From contig OY856413.1 in NCBI GenBank assembly GCA_963693085.1, positions 542,274,879 to 542,338,878 on the forward strand: DNA of 64,000 bases, in the 5' to 3' direction. This stretch comes from Alisma plantago-aquatica. Taxonomy: Eukaryota > Streptophyta > Magnoliopsida > Alismatales > Alismataceae. The translations under genes and the position numbers were made by a program. Shown here piece after piece: positions 12,651 to 24,805 of this stretch; positions within the stretch are counted from its first letter, which is position 1; the number at the start of each line of letters is the position of its first letter. The notes under the pieces are model-generated. The model made no database searches. It saw nothing but the letters and a program-made list of their open reading frames with translations, and had not been told where the DNA came from.

Positions 12651-12668
12651 CCATAAACCCCTAACAAG
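12651..12668 (-). promoter_or_regulatory. Gypsy polypurine tract candidate
   Basis: The minus strand reads ATGAAATCCTTGTTAGGGG and then TTTATGGT before the LTR start. It is a degenerate form of the GATGAAATCCTTTTAAGGGG block seen intact at 43010-43040 in the other element of this window. Confidence 0.6.
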
Positions 12669-12689
12669 GATTTCATCTCCAAAATTCTA

Positions 12690-13000
12690 CACAAAAAGAG
12701 ATTAATACTTCCTATGCATCTTGTCCTTAAGACCCCATGTAGCTTCCTCAAAACCACGATTATGTCACAAACCCTAAATCAACATGATATCATTCTTCTT
12801 CAGCTTCTGCACTCCTATCTAGGATCAACACATGACCTTCCACATAAGACACATCCTCATCTAGCTCAACCTCCACAGGTTGCAGCACCAACTCAGTGTT
12901 GGGGTAACACTTCCTCAACATCAAAACATGGGACACCGGATGCAACCTGTGCAACTCAGGTTACAACTTCAACCTATAAGCTACCTTCCCAACATGTGAC
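12690..13000 (-). pseudogene. Gypsy (chromovirus) integrase C-terminal/chromodomain region
   Basis: Minus-strand translation with frame changes gives ELHRLHPVSHVLMLRKCYP, then a VELDEDVSYVEG/VLILDR segment and FKEATWGLKD. These correspond to the ELSRVHNVFHVSMLRKY, LDEDLSYEE-PVRILDR and EATWE blocks at the end of plant chromovirus pol. The tail joins the polypurine tract. Several frameshifts and stops are present. Confidence 0.72.
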
Positions 13001-13735
13001 ACCATAAGGTAAGGTCTCATAAACCTTGGATCCAGCTTAGTCTTCCTCCCAAACCTCAACATGCCTCTCTAAGGAGAGACATTGAGATCTACCTTGTCTC
13101 CCACTTGGAACACCAATGATCTATGATGATTATTAGCATCATACTTCTGCCTATTCATGGGATTCTTTCAAATATTAATGGATCATCTTGATCTTCTCTG
13201 TCATCTATTACACAAGCTCCAGACCCAAAAGTTGATATTCACTAGTCTCATACCAAAACAATGGAGATCTTTAATGTCTCCCATACAAAGCCTCATATGA
13301 TGCCATATCGATACTTCTTTGATAGTTGTTATTGTAGACAAACTCTATCAAACTAAAATGTACATCCCAACTACCCAAAAACTGTATGGCACAAGCTCTC
13401 AACATATCTTCCAAAGTCTGTATAGTTCTCTTAGATTGTCCATCTATTTGTGGGTGGAATGCCATACTAAACCTCAACTACATACTCGTGACCATATGCA
13501 GATGCTCCTAAAAGTGATTTTTGAACTGAGGAACCCTGACAGACACTATGGTAGATGAGATACCACGCAAAAAAACTATTTCATCAACATATATATGTGC
13601 CAACTTCTCAAATGTATACATTGTCTTCATAGGAAGAAAGTGTGTTGACTTGGTTAACTTGTCAATAATCACCCATATGGAGTCATGACCTTTGTCTCTC
13701 CTAGAAAGTCCAACCACAAAATACATCATGATATG
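13001..13735 (-). pseudogene. Gypsy integrase core
   Basis: Two segments are clear on the minus strand. At 13508-13729: FVVGLSRRDKGHDSIWVIID, KLTKSTHFLPMKTMYT, LAHIYVDEIVFLRGI. At 13271-13477: FSMAFHPQIDGQSKRTIQTL, EDMLRACAIQF, GSWDVHFSLIEFVYNN, MASYEALYGR. These are the DDE-type integrase core of Ty3-gypsy elements. HPQIDGQSKRT carries the usual HPQTDGQSERT motif with the catalytic Glu changed to Lys. A frameshift separates the parts, so it is not functional. Confidence 0.88.
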
Positions 13736-14450
13736 ATCCCATTTCCACTATGGTATATGAAATGGTTGTAAGGTTCATGCAGGTTTCTGATGTTCTACCT
13801 TAACCTACTGACATATAAGACACCTATATAAATCTTTCATATTGTGGTACATCATGGTGCTACCTGGATGCATAACATACATCAAAGAGTGAGCTTCTTC
13901 AAGAACCAACTTCCTTAGATCATCAACATTAGGAATCACTACTCTACTATGGTAGCACACTATTCCATCCTATGCCTTATGAAATCCATAACACTTCTTG
14001 CTTCCAAACTCTTCTTGGATCCATTGTATCACATTAACATCATGCTTTGCATCTCTGATTTGTTCCCATAATGTAGGCTTCACTTGTAACTATGCCAAGA
14101 ATCCCTCTAACAAGGATACCTCCAACTTCACATTCATCTGAAGCAAGGAGACCAACATGTCCCTTTTATGGCACACCAAAGAACACCACTGTACCTTATC
14201 CATAGATGATGACGAGGAAGATTTTTTTCTCAAAGAATCTTCCACCACATTTACCTTACCTTGACGGTATTTTATGGTGCAATCATAGTCCATTATCAAC
14301 TCCATCCAACATCTCTGACTCGTGTTCAACTCCTACTTTGAGCAGACGTATTGTAAGTGCCTCTATATCTTCAAAGCATGGACTACAACTACAAGCTCCA
14401 GATCAGGTGTAGGGTAGCTCTCCTCATGTTTCTTAAGCTATCATGTAGGC
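13736..14450 (-). pseudogene. Gypsy RNase H and integrase zinc-finger linker
   Basis: The minus-strand ORF at 14090-14329 contains RCWMELIMDYDCTIKYRQGK and VNVVEDSLRKKSS, the end of RNase H (canonical RRWLELIKDYD, YHPGKANVVADALSRK). Upstream, up to about 14440, HEESYPTPDLELVVVVHALK matches the HEENYPTHDLEL block, with an internal deletion removing the sugar-binding loop that normally separates the two. Homology stops near 14450-14470, so reverse transcriptase, protease, gag and the 5' LTR are missing. The element is 5'-truncated. Confidence 0.82.
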
Positions 14451-14588
14451 TAGCTCTCCTCATGTGAAGCTATGAAGATGAGATGGGCTCAAAACAAAGG
14501 CATAATCGTTGCACATTGCTTGTGTTTTTGTAGAACCATGATGCTAAGGAAAAACTTAATTATGGACAATTCTTAACTAGTACCCATC

Positions 14589-14936
14589 AAAAGGCTTATA
14601 AACATTTGGGTGGATGTATGGCTCTCTCATGATACTATTATGAAAAGTGGTTGTACACAAACCCATTCTAGTGGAACTCCTGACCTAAAGGTGAATAGAC
14701 TCATAAACCTTAATGGAAAGTGGGACAACATATGCACAACAAATTGGTTCCCTAAGGAAGTGGCGAAGTCAATTCGGAGTATCCTCATGCTGCTGATGGT
14801 GGATGCTAAGGAAGTTCGAGTTTGGAGGTATACTCCTAATCGAGCATATTGTGAAAAATTGGCTTATACTATCTTGAGAGGAAGAAAGGAATATAGGAGA
14901 AATGGGAATGGTGAAAGATCTAGAGGGGTTAAATAG
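14589..14936 (+). pseudogene. LINE ORF2 fragment between reverse transcriptase and zf-RVT
   Basis: The frame reads INIWVDVWLSHD, then LKVNRLINLNGKWD, WFPKEVAKSIRSI and VRVWRYTPNRAYCEKLAY. This matches the plant LINE pattern IRVWKDxWI, KVSDLI-x-WD, FPxxxxxxIxxI and WxYxxNGxYSVKSAY just before the zf-RVT zinc domain. About 110 codons are open. The domains on either side are missing, so it is a scrap. It overlaps no part of the gypsy remains at its left and may mark the event that truncated them. Confidence 0.68.
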
Positions 14937-15119
14937 AGCTTTTGGTACTTTAAAATTTAATGGAAAACTCAAACCAAATAAGGAGGAGTAATCAAGGAAG
15001 ACACTTCAATGTAGAGTGGTTCCGACCTTTGAATCAAAGGTTGTCAGTCCACTACCCATTTGTTTCCAATTGGGATTTTGAAAGTAATTTATTTTATTTA
15101 CCTCGCAAGGATGTTACAA

Positions 15120-15400
15120 CAAAATATAATCACCTTCCACTCGAAGTAGCCTTCACCTTGAAGTATCCTCAACCTACTTGAAGCATCCTTCTTGAAGTAA
15201 CCTCAAGCAACCTTGGAGCAAACTTCACTTCCTTGAAGTAGCTTCACCACCTTGAGATAGCCTTCACCTAAAAGTAGCTCCAACCTCCTTTCAAGCAGCC
15301 TTCTTGAAGTAACCTCAAGCACACCTTGTAGAAGCTTTTACTTTGTTGAAGTAGCAGCAAGAAACCTCCTTTCAACAACCTCCAACCCTAGCAATAGTCA
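15120..15400. repeat. Degenerate CTTGAAGTAGCC minisatellite-like tract
   Basis: The unit CTTGAAGTA(G/A)CCT with CAACCT/CACCTT spacers occurs about ten times with variable spacing between about 15140 and 15350. There is no constant period. It is probably a decayed tandem array or simple-sequence-rich part of a retroelement leader. Confidence 0.65.
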
Positions 15401-16600
15401 AGGAGAACAAAGTATAATATAAAAGAAATAGATTGTAAGAAAGAAATACTTAATAAATGAAGTATAGAGCTTTGATCCTATATCAAGCATATTGATCTCC
15501 TATCTACTTAATATGGACGTGGATATATGTGGTGTCTAGGAGATTGTAGCTATAAGACTCAACTTTAGAGCATAAAGGAAGAAAATAGCAAGTGAATCTC
15601 AACTTTTTTGCTCTCTATAATGGTTGCTTAAGTGTAGCTTTTATATATTAGGTGTCCTAAGACCTATTCTATTTATAGGGATGGTTTTTAAGTTCTTAGG
15701 GATGTTCTAGGGAGTCTATAGAGTTTTCTTAGTGATCAACTATTCGTTAGGTAGAAAGTAGATGGCTAGCAATGGCTAATTTGTTTGTGCTTGGAAGAAC
15801 GATCCATAATCCTACTTAGTCGACAAGTTTGTCGATTGACAATGTCTCGGTCTAACTTTTCTTCACTCGAGCTTGTTTTTAAGAAAAATGTGTACCAACC
15901 TCTATTTACAACTCCCAACTCCCAACCACTTGGTCTAATGGTCATAAGCTTTGGACCAAGATTGAGTCAGTCGACTATATTTTTGACCAAAACATGTTTT
16001 ATAGCACAAATGTGTAAGGTTTTGAACTGTGCTCTGTATGATCGATTGAGATGGTTCTCAGTCAACAAAGACTTTGACTGAGGGTGTCTCGGATGACTAG
16101 TTTCTCAACCGAGGATGTTCATGTCTCAGACTTTTGAACCTCCTATTAAATGTGTGATCTAATGGATGATAATGATTCTAATTATAGGGGGATCCTAACT
16201 AAGGGTTGTAAGTGGATGTGGAAGATCTAACACTTTATTTACATGATATCTAAGACTATGTACATTATATCTTTGTACAAGTATTTACATTTGAGTACAA
16301 TCATGAAAACATAAACAATTAAGTGCATTTGATCTTCAATTTGTATTGATCTTCAACTTTCCACTTAGTAGGATCTCCTTGTTTCTTTTAACCCTAAATA
16401 ATATATGCACAATATGGAAATTCCTAAATAATAATATAAGGGAACTCTTTTACTAACAATGTGAAGATGATGAAACTCTAAATAATAAATAATGATGGTA
16501 ATGTTGTAACGATATAATAACATAATGGCGATAAATCCAAAACTCTAATTGTAATGAAGCTCCAAAAAGAAAACCTCAATACTCAAATCTAAGGTGAAAC
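15401..16600. other. No gene recognised
   Basis: AT-rich sequence with only short open frames (the longest, about 98 codons at 15785-16081, has no family resemblance). I see no structured repeat. Confidence 0.5.
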
Positions 16601-19600
16601 TTGTGTTTCCAGGTTCTCAATTAGCTTGGGTGCCAAGTTTCAAATTATTTGAGCAATAACAACTACCATAATTTCATTTAGGAAAGAAATACAACATAAA
16701 GTCAAAGAAAATAAATAATTTATTATTGACCTCAAAATAGGAAGCTAATGATTACATTAAATTCTACATGTCTAAATTAGTCTATGTTTTAATTTTCATG
16801 ATAATTTGATATTTCTAGATACATAAGCTAATTTAGGAAAGGAAAAGAGTTTAAAATTAATGGATTTTGGATTTAATATCTACAATTTTCCAAAATTCTG
16901 GATTTATTTCCTTATCACACTAGTTTCTTGGCTTTCTAAAGGTATTAAACATTATAGGTCATCAGATCGCTATCTCATAGTTGTTTGGCCTTCATTTTCC
17001 TCATGTTTTTTTTGTGTTTCATAGTTTTTCTTTATTGGCTGTTGTTTCTTTCTGTGATTCTTTAATTCTCTCCTTTCCCTACACTTTTTCTCCCAAGATA
17101 TTTTTGACATCATGTTCCTCTACTAAATTCCAAATCCTACGATTATAAATAACTAAAGTTTTCAGGCATCTGCTTTGGGATCACAACTAGCCTCTCATTT
17201 TCCATGTTCCCTCTCTATTCTTCCTTAGTTTTCTTCTCCTCACATCTTCTGGTCAACAGAACCTATACAAATCGAGTTGGTGCCTTTTCCAGATTGCCTA
17301 GATTCATTTCTGGTTGACGTTTTGGTCACAACTTCCCTTGGATGCCACTCCCCTATTCTGAGAGTCTTCATATTCAATCCCAAGGATTCTCAATAAGAGT
17401 CTCACTGCCATGAGACTATACGAGTAGTGGGATTAGACACTAGTAATGCCTTGATTCTTTAGCTACACTCAATTTCCGACAAACATTTGAGCAAGTTATT
17501 TTCCCTCTATCTCATAAATGTTGCTATCACTACAATACATTTTTTGGTATCCATTGAATGGACTTGTTTTGCCACCATTTGATATTTTTTCAACTTTGCG
17601 AGATCATCGACTATGGTTTTGCATCGAAGTTTGTTATTGTTTGCCTTTTTGTCAGGCTCCAAGTTCCTTGCATCAACCACTCATGGTTGGAGGATCCCTG
17701 ACTCCATTAGATGACCCCATGGTTTGTCCAAGGGTTATTCAAGTCTGCTGGAGTGTGTGGAACATGCTAGGAATGACTCTTGAGGTGGAGAAAGTCAAGG
17801 TCTCAGGTTGAGGATCAGGATCTCAATCTTCTGGTGTTCTTGTTTTTGATCTTTGTAGCAAGAGGGAGCTCCTAAAGAAGGTGATGGTAGGCAACTTCAT
17901 GGCTTTGCCACTGGCCTTATCCAATCCTTGATCACGTCGTTGATGGCATGTTGGTAATTTTGCATTTGTTTCGATCCAAGTTGTGCGCTAAGTTTACTAT
18001 AGGCCCATGCATTACTTGGTCAATTTTGATAGGGCCGCATCAGCAAGACCCATCCTATTGATCGTGAATTTCCTGCTTGTATGATTTTTGGATTTTTCTG
18101 ATTGGTCAATAATTCTAAAATACATAATAAAGTACTTATAGCTCAAAAAATAAAAGAAAAATGTTCTAAAATTATTAGGTCATTTCCTAGCCAATGGTAT
18201 TAGTTTTAATGCTTACATCAAACATAATAAATATGTGATATTTTGAAGGAATATTATAATTGGCTTAAATTTCTAAAATTTATGTCTAATAATCTGTAAG
18301 TCAGAAAAATAAAATAAAATGTGACATGAACTCATAAAATTATAGTCTACAAGATGGTATGCTTTTTATATCCTAATTCAATAATAGTAAAAGTATGATT
18401 TTTAGGGTTTATGAAGTTGATCTGAAACTAACCTTAAATCTATATAGTATGTTTTAATGTTTTGAAGACCCTGGCTGGGAACTATAGTTGACCTGGGAGA
18501 TCTTTATACTCAATCTAAGGTATGTTGCATTCCATATTATTCTTATTGAGAAATAAATTTATTTTCCATCTCTGTCTTGGTCATGTGGACAAAATTAGCC
18601 AACACAACTTCAGTCTCTTTTGAGAATTTTATTCATGTGAAAGATTCTATATTGATTCCAATCTTATGATCAACTCACTTTTTTGGATATTCTTACTCAC
18701 TATATATTGTTCTTTTCTTCATGGTGAAACCATAACTATTGAATTAAGCTTTCTTTTTGTAAGACGGAACCCTAACTGCGCATACTTTTGTGGTAGATAT
18801 TTTATGTTATCCATTTATGTGATGACAATATTATTAACTCCATTGTTTTGACTAAACTTTCACCTGCCTCTATATTCTGCATGCTTATGATTCAATAGCC
18901 CTAGAGTAGTGTAAATACTATGCTTTTGGGTTGTGTGCCCATGTTATATTTATTAAATGGAGGTTGTGTGCCCCATACCCGGGTTGTGTGCACACTTTTA
19001 TATATATTGGGGAGATGGTTTTGTTTGATACTCAATCAAGATTTAAGGTTGTGATCCATAGACACCATTGTTTATTTATATTACACTAGTGTTATGCATA
19101 TCTCACATGCATGCAGCTTGAATATTATTGTGATGGGTTCTGTTCTCTAAATACTTTACATATGCTTTTGTGGAACATATTTTATATTTTATTAAGGGCA
19201 TGTATTATCATTGATTATCATATCATTGTGAAACTTTATTCTTTTGATACCCACTTTGGTGGTACTTTCCTCTTCTAAAGGAAGCCTTATTATATTTGAT
19301 GTCATTTTTCCTTAAGTTTCTCAATCCATTTTTATTATGCACATACCAACCTTATGCTAATATCTTATACTTTTTCTCCTTTTTTTGGGGTATGCTCTAA
19401 AATCAAGGTGTAGGAATTAGAAGACCAGACTTAGTGACATGGACCTTCTAGGTATAGCTCTTGGGAGATACACTTGAGATAGTTGGATACCTCTACTTAG
19501 ATCCTTATGTCCTAACTTTCATGTAAACCCTATATGGGAGATGATAATGTACTTTTATAAAATTGAATATAGTCATGATTTATATTCCTTGCTATACTAT

Positions 19601-19740
19601 GGTTATTTGTGTATACCATCATATGAGAAATGAAAATTTTACACATGTTCCAGCATACCTTTTCAGTATGTTTGGGATAGATGAATTTGTTCCTCAAATT
19701 TAGTAGGGAGTGGATCCCCTACCTGGTCCCACTCCTTATA
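16600..19740 (+). repeat. Diverged LTR of the same family as 43042-46300 (solo LTR or fragment)
   Basis: From about 18060 this block parallels the LTRs at 40632-42377 and 43042-46300. Shared landmarks in the same order are GATTTTTCTGATTGGT, a TTTTTAGGGTTT segment, the GGGGTATGCTCTAAA-then-CCTTATG segment (19389-19520) and a CATACCTTTTCAGTATGTTTGG tail with CAAATTTAGTAG near 19660-19700. Upstream, a TATAAAT at 17144-17150 followed by a short shared stretch aligns with the TATA region at 44242. No primer-binding site follows the right end. The left limit is approximate, and the part between 17.25 and 18.05 kb has an extra segment. Confidence 0.6.
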
Positions 19741-21560
19741 ATATGTATGAATAATGTTATAGTATAATTTTGTAGTATTAGTAATAGAATTTTTTTCTAG
19801 TAATCTTATTGTTGCTAAGAATAAAAAATGCTAATTCACATAATTATGGAAAAAATATGGAATAATGATCCAATTTGGAAAAACAAATACTAAATGATGA
19901 GAATCGAAAGAAACTTGATTCCAAGTCAATTGTAACAAATGTCACTCTATATTTCTAGATATATCTCTCTGGATCAAATATTGGAGACCCATACATGAAA
20001 TGGTTGTATTTTGCATACTTTGATATAAAGGTATAGAATTTTGAATCTTATCTTCCTCATTGTTTGCATGCATGATTAGATATGTTGGTTGGCTTAAAAT
20101 TATTGAAACCTTACATGCATTTCGAATCTTATCTTCCTCATTGTTTGCATGCATGATTAGATATGTTGGTTGGCTTAAAATTATTGAAACCCTTAAGCCT
20201 CCTCCTTGGAAGCCACCAATAATAAATCTTGAGAAAATAGTAACACATTGTTTAAACATCAAAAAGGGCATGATAGTGCCCAGTAGTTTAAGTGGAATAA
20301 CACTTCCACAACTCTACATAGAGAGAAGGACATGAGGTCCCTTAGTACATACTTGGAAACATAATTGGTGTGTTGTCATTCTCCATGGAGAGAACAGATG
20401 GCTTCCCCAACAACATAAACATTGACATGTGCTATATTTTTGTAAAATTGAATCTCATTGAAAATGAAACTCATTTCTACCTTTTATCACGTGCCTATTT
20501 AAATATTCCTTTGCATTTTTCATCTTTTGTAGATAGGCTTATATTATTTTATTTTCCAAATATCGATTTGTACCAGATTTTTTGACCCATATTTCTCTTC
20601 TTGGGGTTCATGTTTGGTTTTTTTCCAATTGGGAACTCATGGACAGGTGATCAATACATGACCTAGAAGAGAGATACAAGGGTTGTCATCTATTAAATAA
20701 TAGTTAGTTATCAATGACAATGTGTAGTTTTATTGTCTTATGTATAGATTTTGTTGCTCTGATATTAAGTATGATTGTAAATAGATTTTTTTACATTTTG
20801 TGATATTATTTTGTAAATATTTGATTATAAGGATCGAGTCTTTACACACACTATCTAATACATTTTGGAATCATACCATAATAAAGAATTGTGTAGACAT
20901 TCACACCTAGAAGTAAATATAGAAACTAGAAGAGTCAAAATTAAATGACTACATGTGTATAATAAACATGTAGAAGATACAAAATATTAAAATGATGAAA
21001 CAAGAATACATATATGAAAGCTAAATAACATTCAGTATATGAAAGATAGGCATCTTACACTCATAAACCAACTATGCACTATGACGTCATTTGGTTATAA
21101 TTTATTTCGTAGTTTGTGGGATCCAACTAAAAGAAATGATTGATTAATAATCAAACAATATGTATAGGAAGATCCATCCAATCAACCATGCTAATAGATT
21201 CAACTTTTACAAAGTGAAGAAGTTGATATGGGACGACAGGAGAGCACACTTTTTTTCATGTTTATTGATCTAAGGTAACTTCAAAGGAAGGAAATAAAAT
21301 AAAAGGGAACAGATATTGGTTAATATTTTGTATATATTACCATGTTTTTGGATGTCAAATTAAAATGAAGACAAATTATATGAAAAATATGTAATGAGAT
21401 ACACACAAAGAATGTAGGAAAATGGCCACAAATGAAGTTAAATTTGGTAGAAAAAAGCTTAAATTACAAGGCAATTTGAGAAAAATATGAGTGCTCAGTT
21501 TACCTTTATGGTTCTCGTATGAGAAAAATATGAGTTCTCATATGAGAAACAATTTGTTCA
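19741..21560. other. No gene recognised apart from an 81-bp tandem duplication
   Basis: AT-rich spacer. Open frames at 19942-20335 on both strands owe their length to the tandem duplication at 20043-20191 and show no protein family. Confidence 0.5.
20043..20191. repeat. Recent tandem duplication, period 81 bp
   Basis: The segment starting GAATCTTATCTTCCTCATTG at 20043 recurs at 20124, identical over about 68 bases before diverging at CCCTTAAG. Perfect identity in otherwise decayed sequence suggests a recent slippage or unequal-exchange event. Confidence 0.9.
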
Positions 21561-21564
21561 AAAT

Positions 21565-23215
21565 TTGATTCCTAAACATGGACTAAACCTTGATGATTTT
21601 TCCTTTAGGAAGTTCTCAGTTTTCTTCATCACTACTACTGTGTCCTTCATAATGTCATATTTGTCCACACTTCTGATTTCTATTTGTCACACTCCTTTTT
21701 ATTTTAAGTTAGCATACTTGGTTTACCATGCTCCTCCTGTGTCAGGCCTCCACACGTTAATGAGGGGTCGGGGAGAGGAAGTCTTCTTAATGAATCACAC
21801 TCATTTTTATTTTAATGTTAGAAATTCTCTTCAGTTCACTTATATATCTATACAAATGGGTCAAAAACGAAACAATATAAAATCACTAGTCTCAATATTA
21901 ATTTGGGTTGGGGTTGACTTGTTGTAAGTAGTCAGGAAAACTTATGAACTTGAGTTCATTATAACTTCTTCAAAGTTACATAAGGATGACAATGGTGTTG
22001 TAAAAAATATATCTTCGGATAACAATACCACATTGTACACCACAAAATCACATCAAATGGTTGTGTTGTAGGCATGATTTTAAATTTTTAAAACCACTGT
22101 GGTGTGGCATGGTGCATTAATATGAGAAAATAGGTAATTTGTTTAAAAGTGCATGAACTTATGTAGAAAATTATTCTAATAGTATTACTTATTGTTGTTC
22201 TCATAAGATACTATATCTCTACCTTGAAATGACATTTAATGTATAGAAAAGTTGAAAATTTCATTCTTTTATAATTATTATACACATATAGGTTTCATCT
22301 TTGTACAATTTCTAAATGTATGTCGTTTCTAAATATAAAATCAAGTTAAGGATAATAGATAAGGTGAAAAGTAAATGAAATGACAAAACAGAGAGAAAGA
22401 GACAGTCAAGAAGAGATGATTACATCTATTATTACTAGTCATGTTTCTTCATAATGTATTCAAATATTTTATCACCCTCCCACACTAATAGTTTTGACTT
22501 TCCTATCTCTCTCTCTTAAAATAAATCATTACACTTAATCCTAAATATTAATTTATTTTTCTCTCAATATGAATAAACATAGAGAGGAAGAAATAGCTTG
22601 CATGCTTTAAATGAAGAAAATAACTTGATAAGGGAGAGAAATTGAGGAATTATTTTAGACAATATTTTGAAAAAAATGAATGTATATTAGCTGGGGGCTT
22701 AATGCATTTTGGAATAGGGTGATGTTTGAACTTGGAATGAAAAAATATATATAGTTGGAAAATATTATATATATATATATTTATTTATTTATTTATAGTT
22801 GGAAAATATTATATATATTAGTTTTTTTTTAAATTAGAATGTACGCTCACATGAGTAAGAGATTTAGTATTTTTTATTATGTAGTATGAATACGACATTG
22901 TTAATTCATATTTCTATGTTTATATTTTATTTATTATGGATAATACCTTCAAAGATCTTATGTATAAGGCTACCAAGAGTCATAAATAATTTTTCTTGAC
23001 GTGGTGTGGTGTGGTGTGATTGACCATGATTTTTTGATAGTGCAAATATGATTTTTTAAAGTGATTGATGTTTTTAACCACAATCTTTTTGTATAAGCCA
23101 TAATCATACCACACCATAATGGTTTTCTAAAGAAGAAATAATTCGCAGTAACCACTTAGTGAAGTTATCATAGTAGAAAAAGTGATGGGGTTATATTATC
23201 AGGATATGATTTTTT
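21565..23215 (+). repeat. Copy A of an unidentified repeat (partial, diverged)
   Basis: From GATTCCTAAACATGG at 21565 onward it matches copy B from 27770 (GATTCCCAAACATGATGG), including TTTTCTTCATCACTACTAC, the TATATATCTATACAAATG segment, GGTTGGGGTTGACTTG, the GTGGTGTGGCATGGTGCATTA motif and the end near GGTTTTCTAAAGAAGAAAT (23121). Compared with B it carries an extra piece at 21580-21600 and 21700-21830 and lacks about 560 bp (B 29345-29930). No coding family is seen. It corresponds only to the right third of B/C. Confidence 0.78.
22763..22822. repeat. TA/TTTA microsatellite with duplicated flank
   Basis: TATATATATATTTATTTATTTATTTATA lies between two copies of TAGTTGGAAAATATTATATA. It appears to have grown by slippage within copy A. 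Confidence 0.8.
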
Positions 23216-24487
23216 CTCTGTAATATTGCCTTATCTACTTATTACTATATTATGTTATTAAAATCATTAACATTTTTGAAAAATATATACATTCACACTT
23301 ATAACTAATCAATATGTAAATGCAACTTGAGTTCTAGAACTTGAATTAGAGCTCTCAAAAATGAGTTCTATATAACTTATCACCTACATTAATAAAAATG
23401 AAAATCTTATTGTAATGTATGTATAAGACTCTCAAGAATATAAAGTGTTCTATTAAGTTTGTAATTTATTTTAAATGATCAAGTATTTCATTTGGAATTG
23501 AGTATGATGCTTGGTATTGTTGGTCATATCTTATCTACTCCTCTTTTTTCATTCTCCATTATCAACTGCGTTTGTGAAATTGAGTGAGAAGCTATCGTTT
23601 GCGATGAAAATATAATTCCATTAGAATAAGATTACAATCCTTTCATCTTTATTGGTCAACAAAGAAAGTTAGTAAATCATATTATATTAAACATGTCTAT
23701 TTCTAAATAAAAAAATTTTAGCTACTCAATTTTTTAAAATAATTCTCAATTGTAGATAGAAAGATTATTGTTCAAAAACTTTTTTAAAAGATCAATATAT
23801 AATTTCTTCATTAAAAAGTTAGTTTGGGAATAAACAAATTGCCTAATTTTACCCCTCCATCAATTATGCAATTAGCAATTTTTTATTATATATGTAGGCT
23901 CATTGTCATACCTAGGTCAATGAAATTGTTGTATTGACTAAGATATTATATTCTATAGTTACTACAATTGATGCCAAAAAGTGGGATCATAGCTTGTAGG
24001 TAAAATAATATTTTCACTGGAAGGCCACCTTAGAGTAATAAAACAAAGAGCATGTGATACATAGAATAATTGAAAATATAAGTAAATTCAAATTGTAAAT
24101 ATGACTTAAATTTGTTCTTTTTGTAGACGCATATGTTTTCTTCATTCCTCTTAAGTCAAAAGTTTACTTTTAAGGGACTTCACATAGGGGAAGATACAAA
24201 TTTCACACTTCATGTTTCACTTGATAATCAAGTAAATTTTGAACTAATCTTACATATATGATTTGGGTGTGGTTTTGAAAATATTCCAAATATATCTTTA
24301 TATAATTTTGGAAATTTTTTACTTTATGTAATACGTGATGAGAACTCTCACAAATTCATATGGATCGTCATGGGAAAAATAACTCAGAACACATCGGTAC
24401 ATTGCAATGCCACTTTATTCAATGAGTAGTTATTGCATTTATCTATATAATAACATTATTTGGATACATGAAAAAAACAATCTCTTA
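23216..24487. other. No gene recognised between copies A and B
   Basis: About 1.27 kb of AT-rich sequence without ORFs over 60 codons, repeats or motifs I can name. Confidence 0.5.
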
Positions 24488-24527
24488 ACACAAATTCAAA
24501 AATATCTATAAAATTTTCTTTTGGACT

Positions 24528-24701
24528 TTAATAATGTACTGGCGATGCGGCAATTTGACCCAATTTATGGCAAAAGCCGCATATTGGAGGAGGTGGGGGA
24601 AAGAAATATGGATAATGTGGAGGTACATTTCTTGCAAACACTAATGTTTTAGTTAGGAAAATTATGGCGAGAAGCAAAGTGGACATGAGAGTGGATTTCA
24701 T
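24528..24701 (-). CDS. Putative small secreted proline-rich peptide (copy B)
   Basis: An ATG at 24701-24699 opens a 57-residue ORF. Residues 1-23 (MKSTLMSTLLLAIIFLTKTL, VFA) have a short basic start, a hydrophobic core and small residues at a plausible cleavage site, as in a secretory signal peptide. The predicted mature part of about 34 residues has RNVPPHYPYFFPPPPPICGF, two cysteines and a His-Tyr end. A longer start 22 codons upstream exists, but this ATG places the signal correctly. A TA-rich stretch lies about 85-110 bp upstream. I do not recognise the family. The N-terminal part is conserved in copy C, while C diverges after ICGF. It may be a host gene fragment carried by the repeat or a chance ORF. 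Confidence 0.35.
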   Translation of the reverse strand: MKSTLMSTLLLAIIFLTKTLVFARNVPPHYPYFFPPPPPICGFCHKLGQIAASPVHY

Positions 24702-24784
24702 TTTTGTATTACCCCAAATATTAGAATCTAAAATAAAATATTGTATTATGGTAATGTATCTTATCATGCAAACACATTGAACTA

Positions 24785-24805
24785 ATATATATATATATAT
24801 ATATA
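24785..24805. repeat. TA microsatellite in copy B
   Basis: About ten AT units. The same site in copy C holds about 29 units (32921-32978). Confidence 0.85.
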
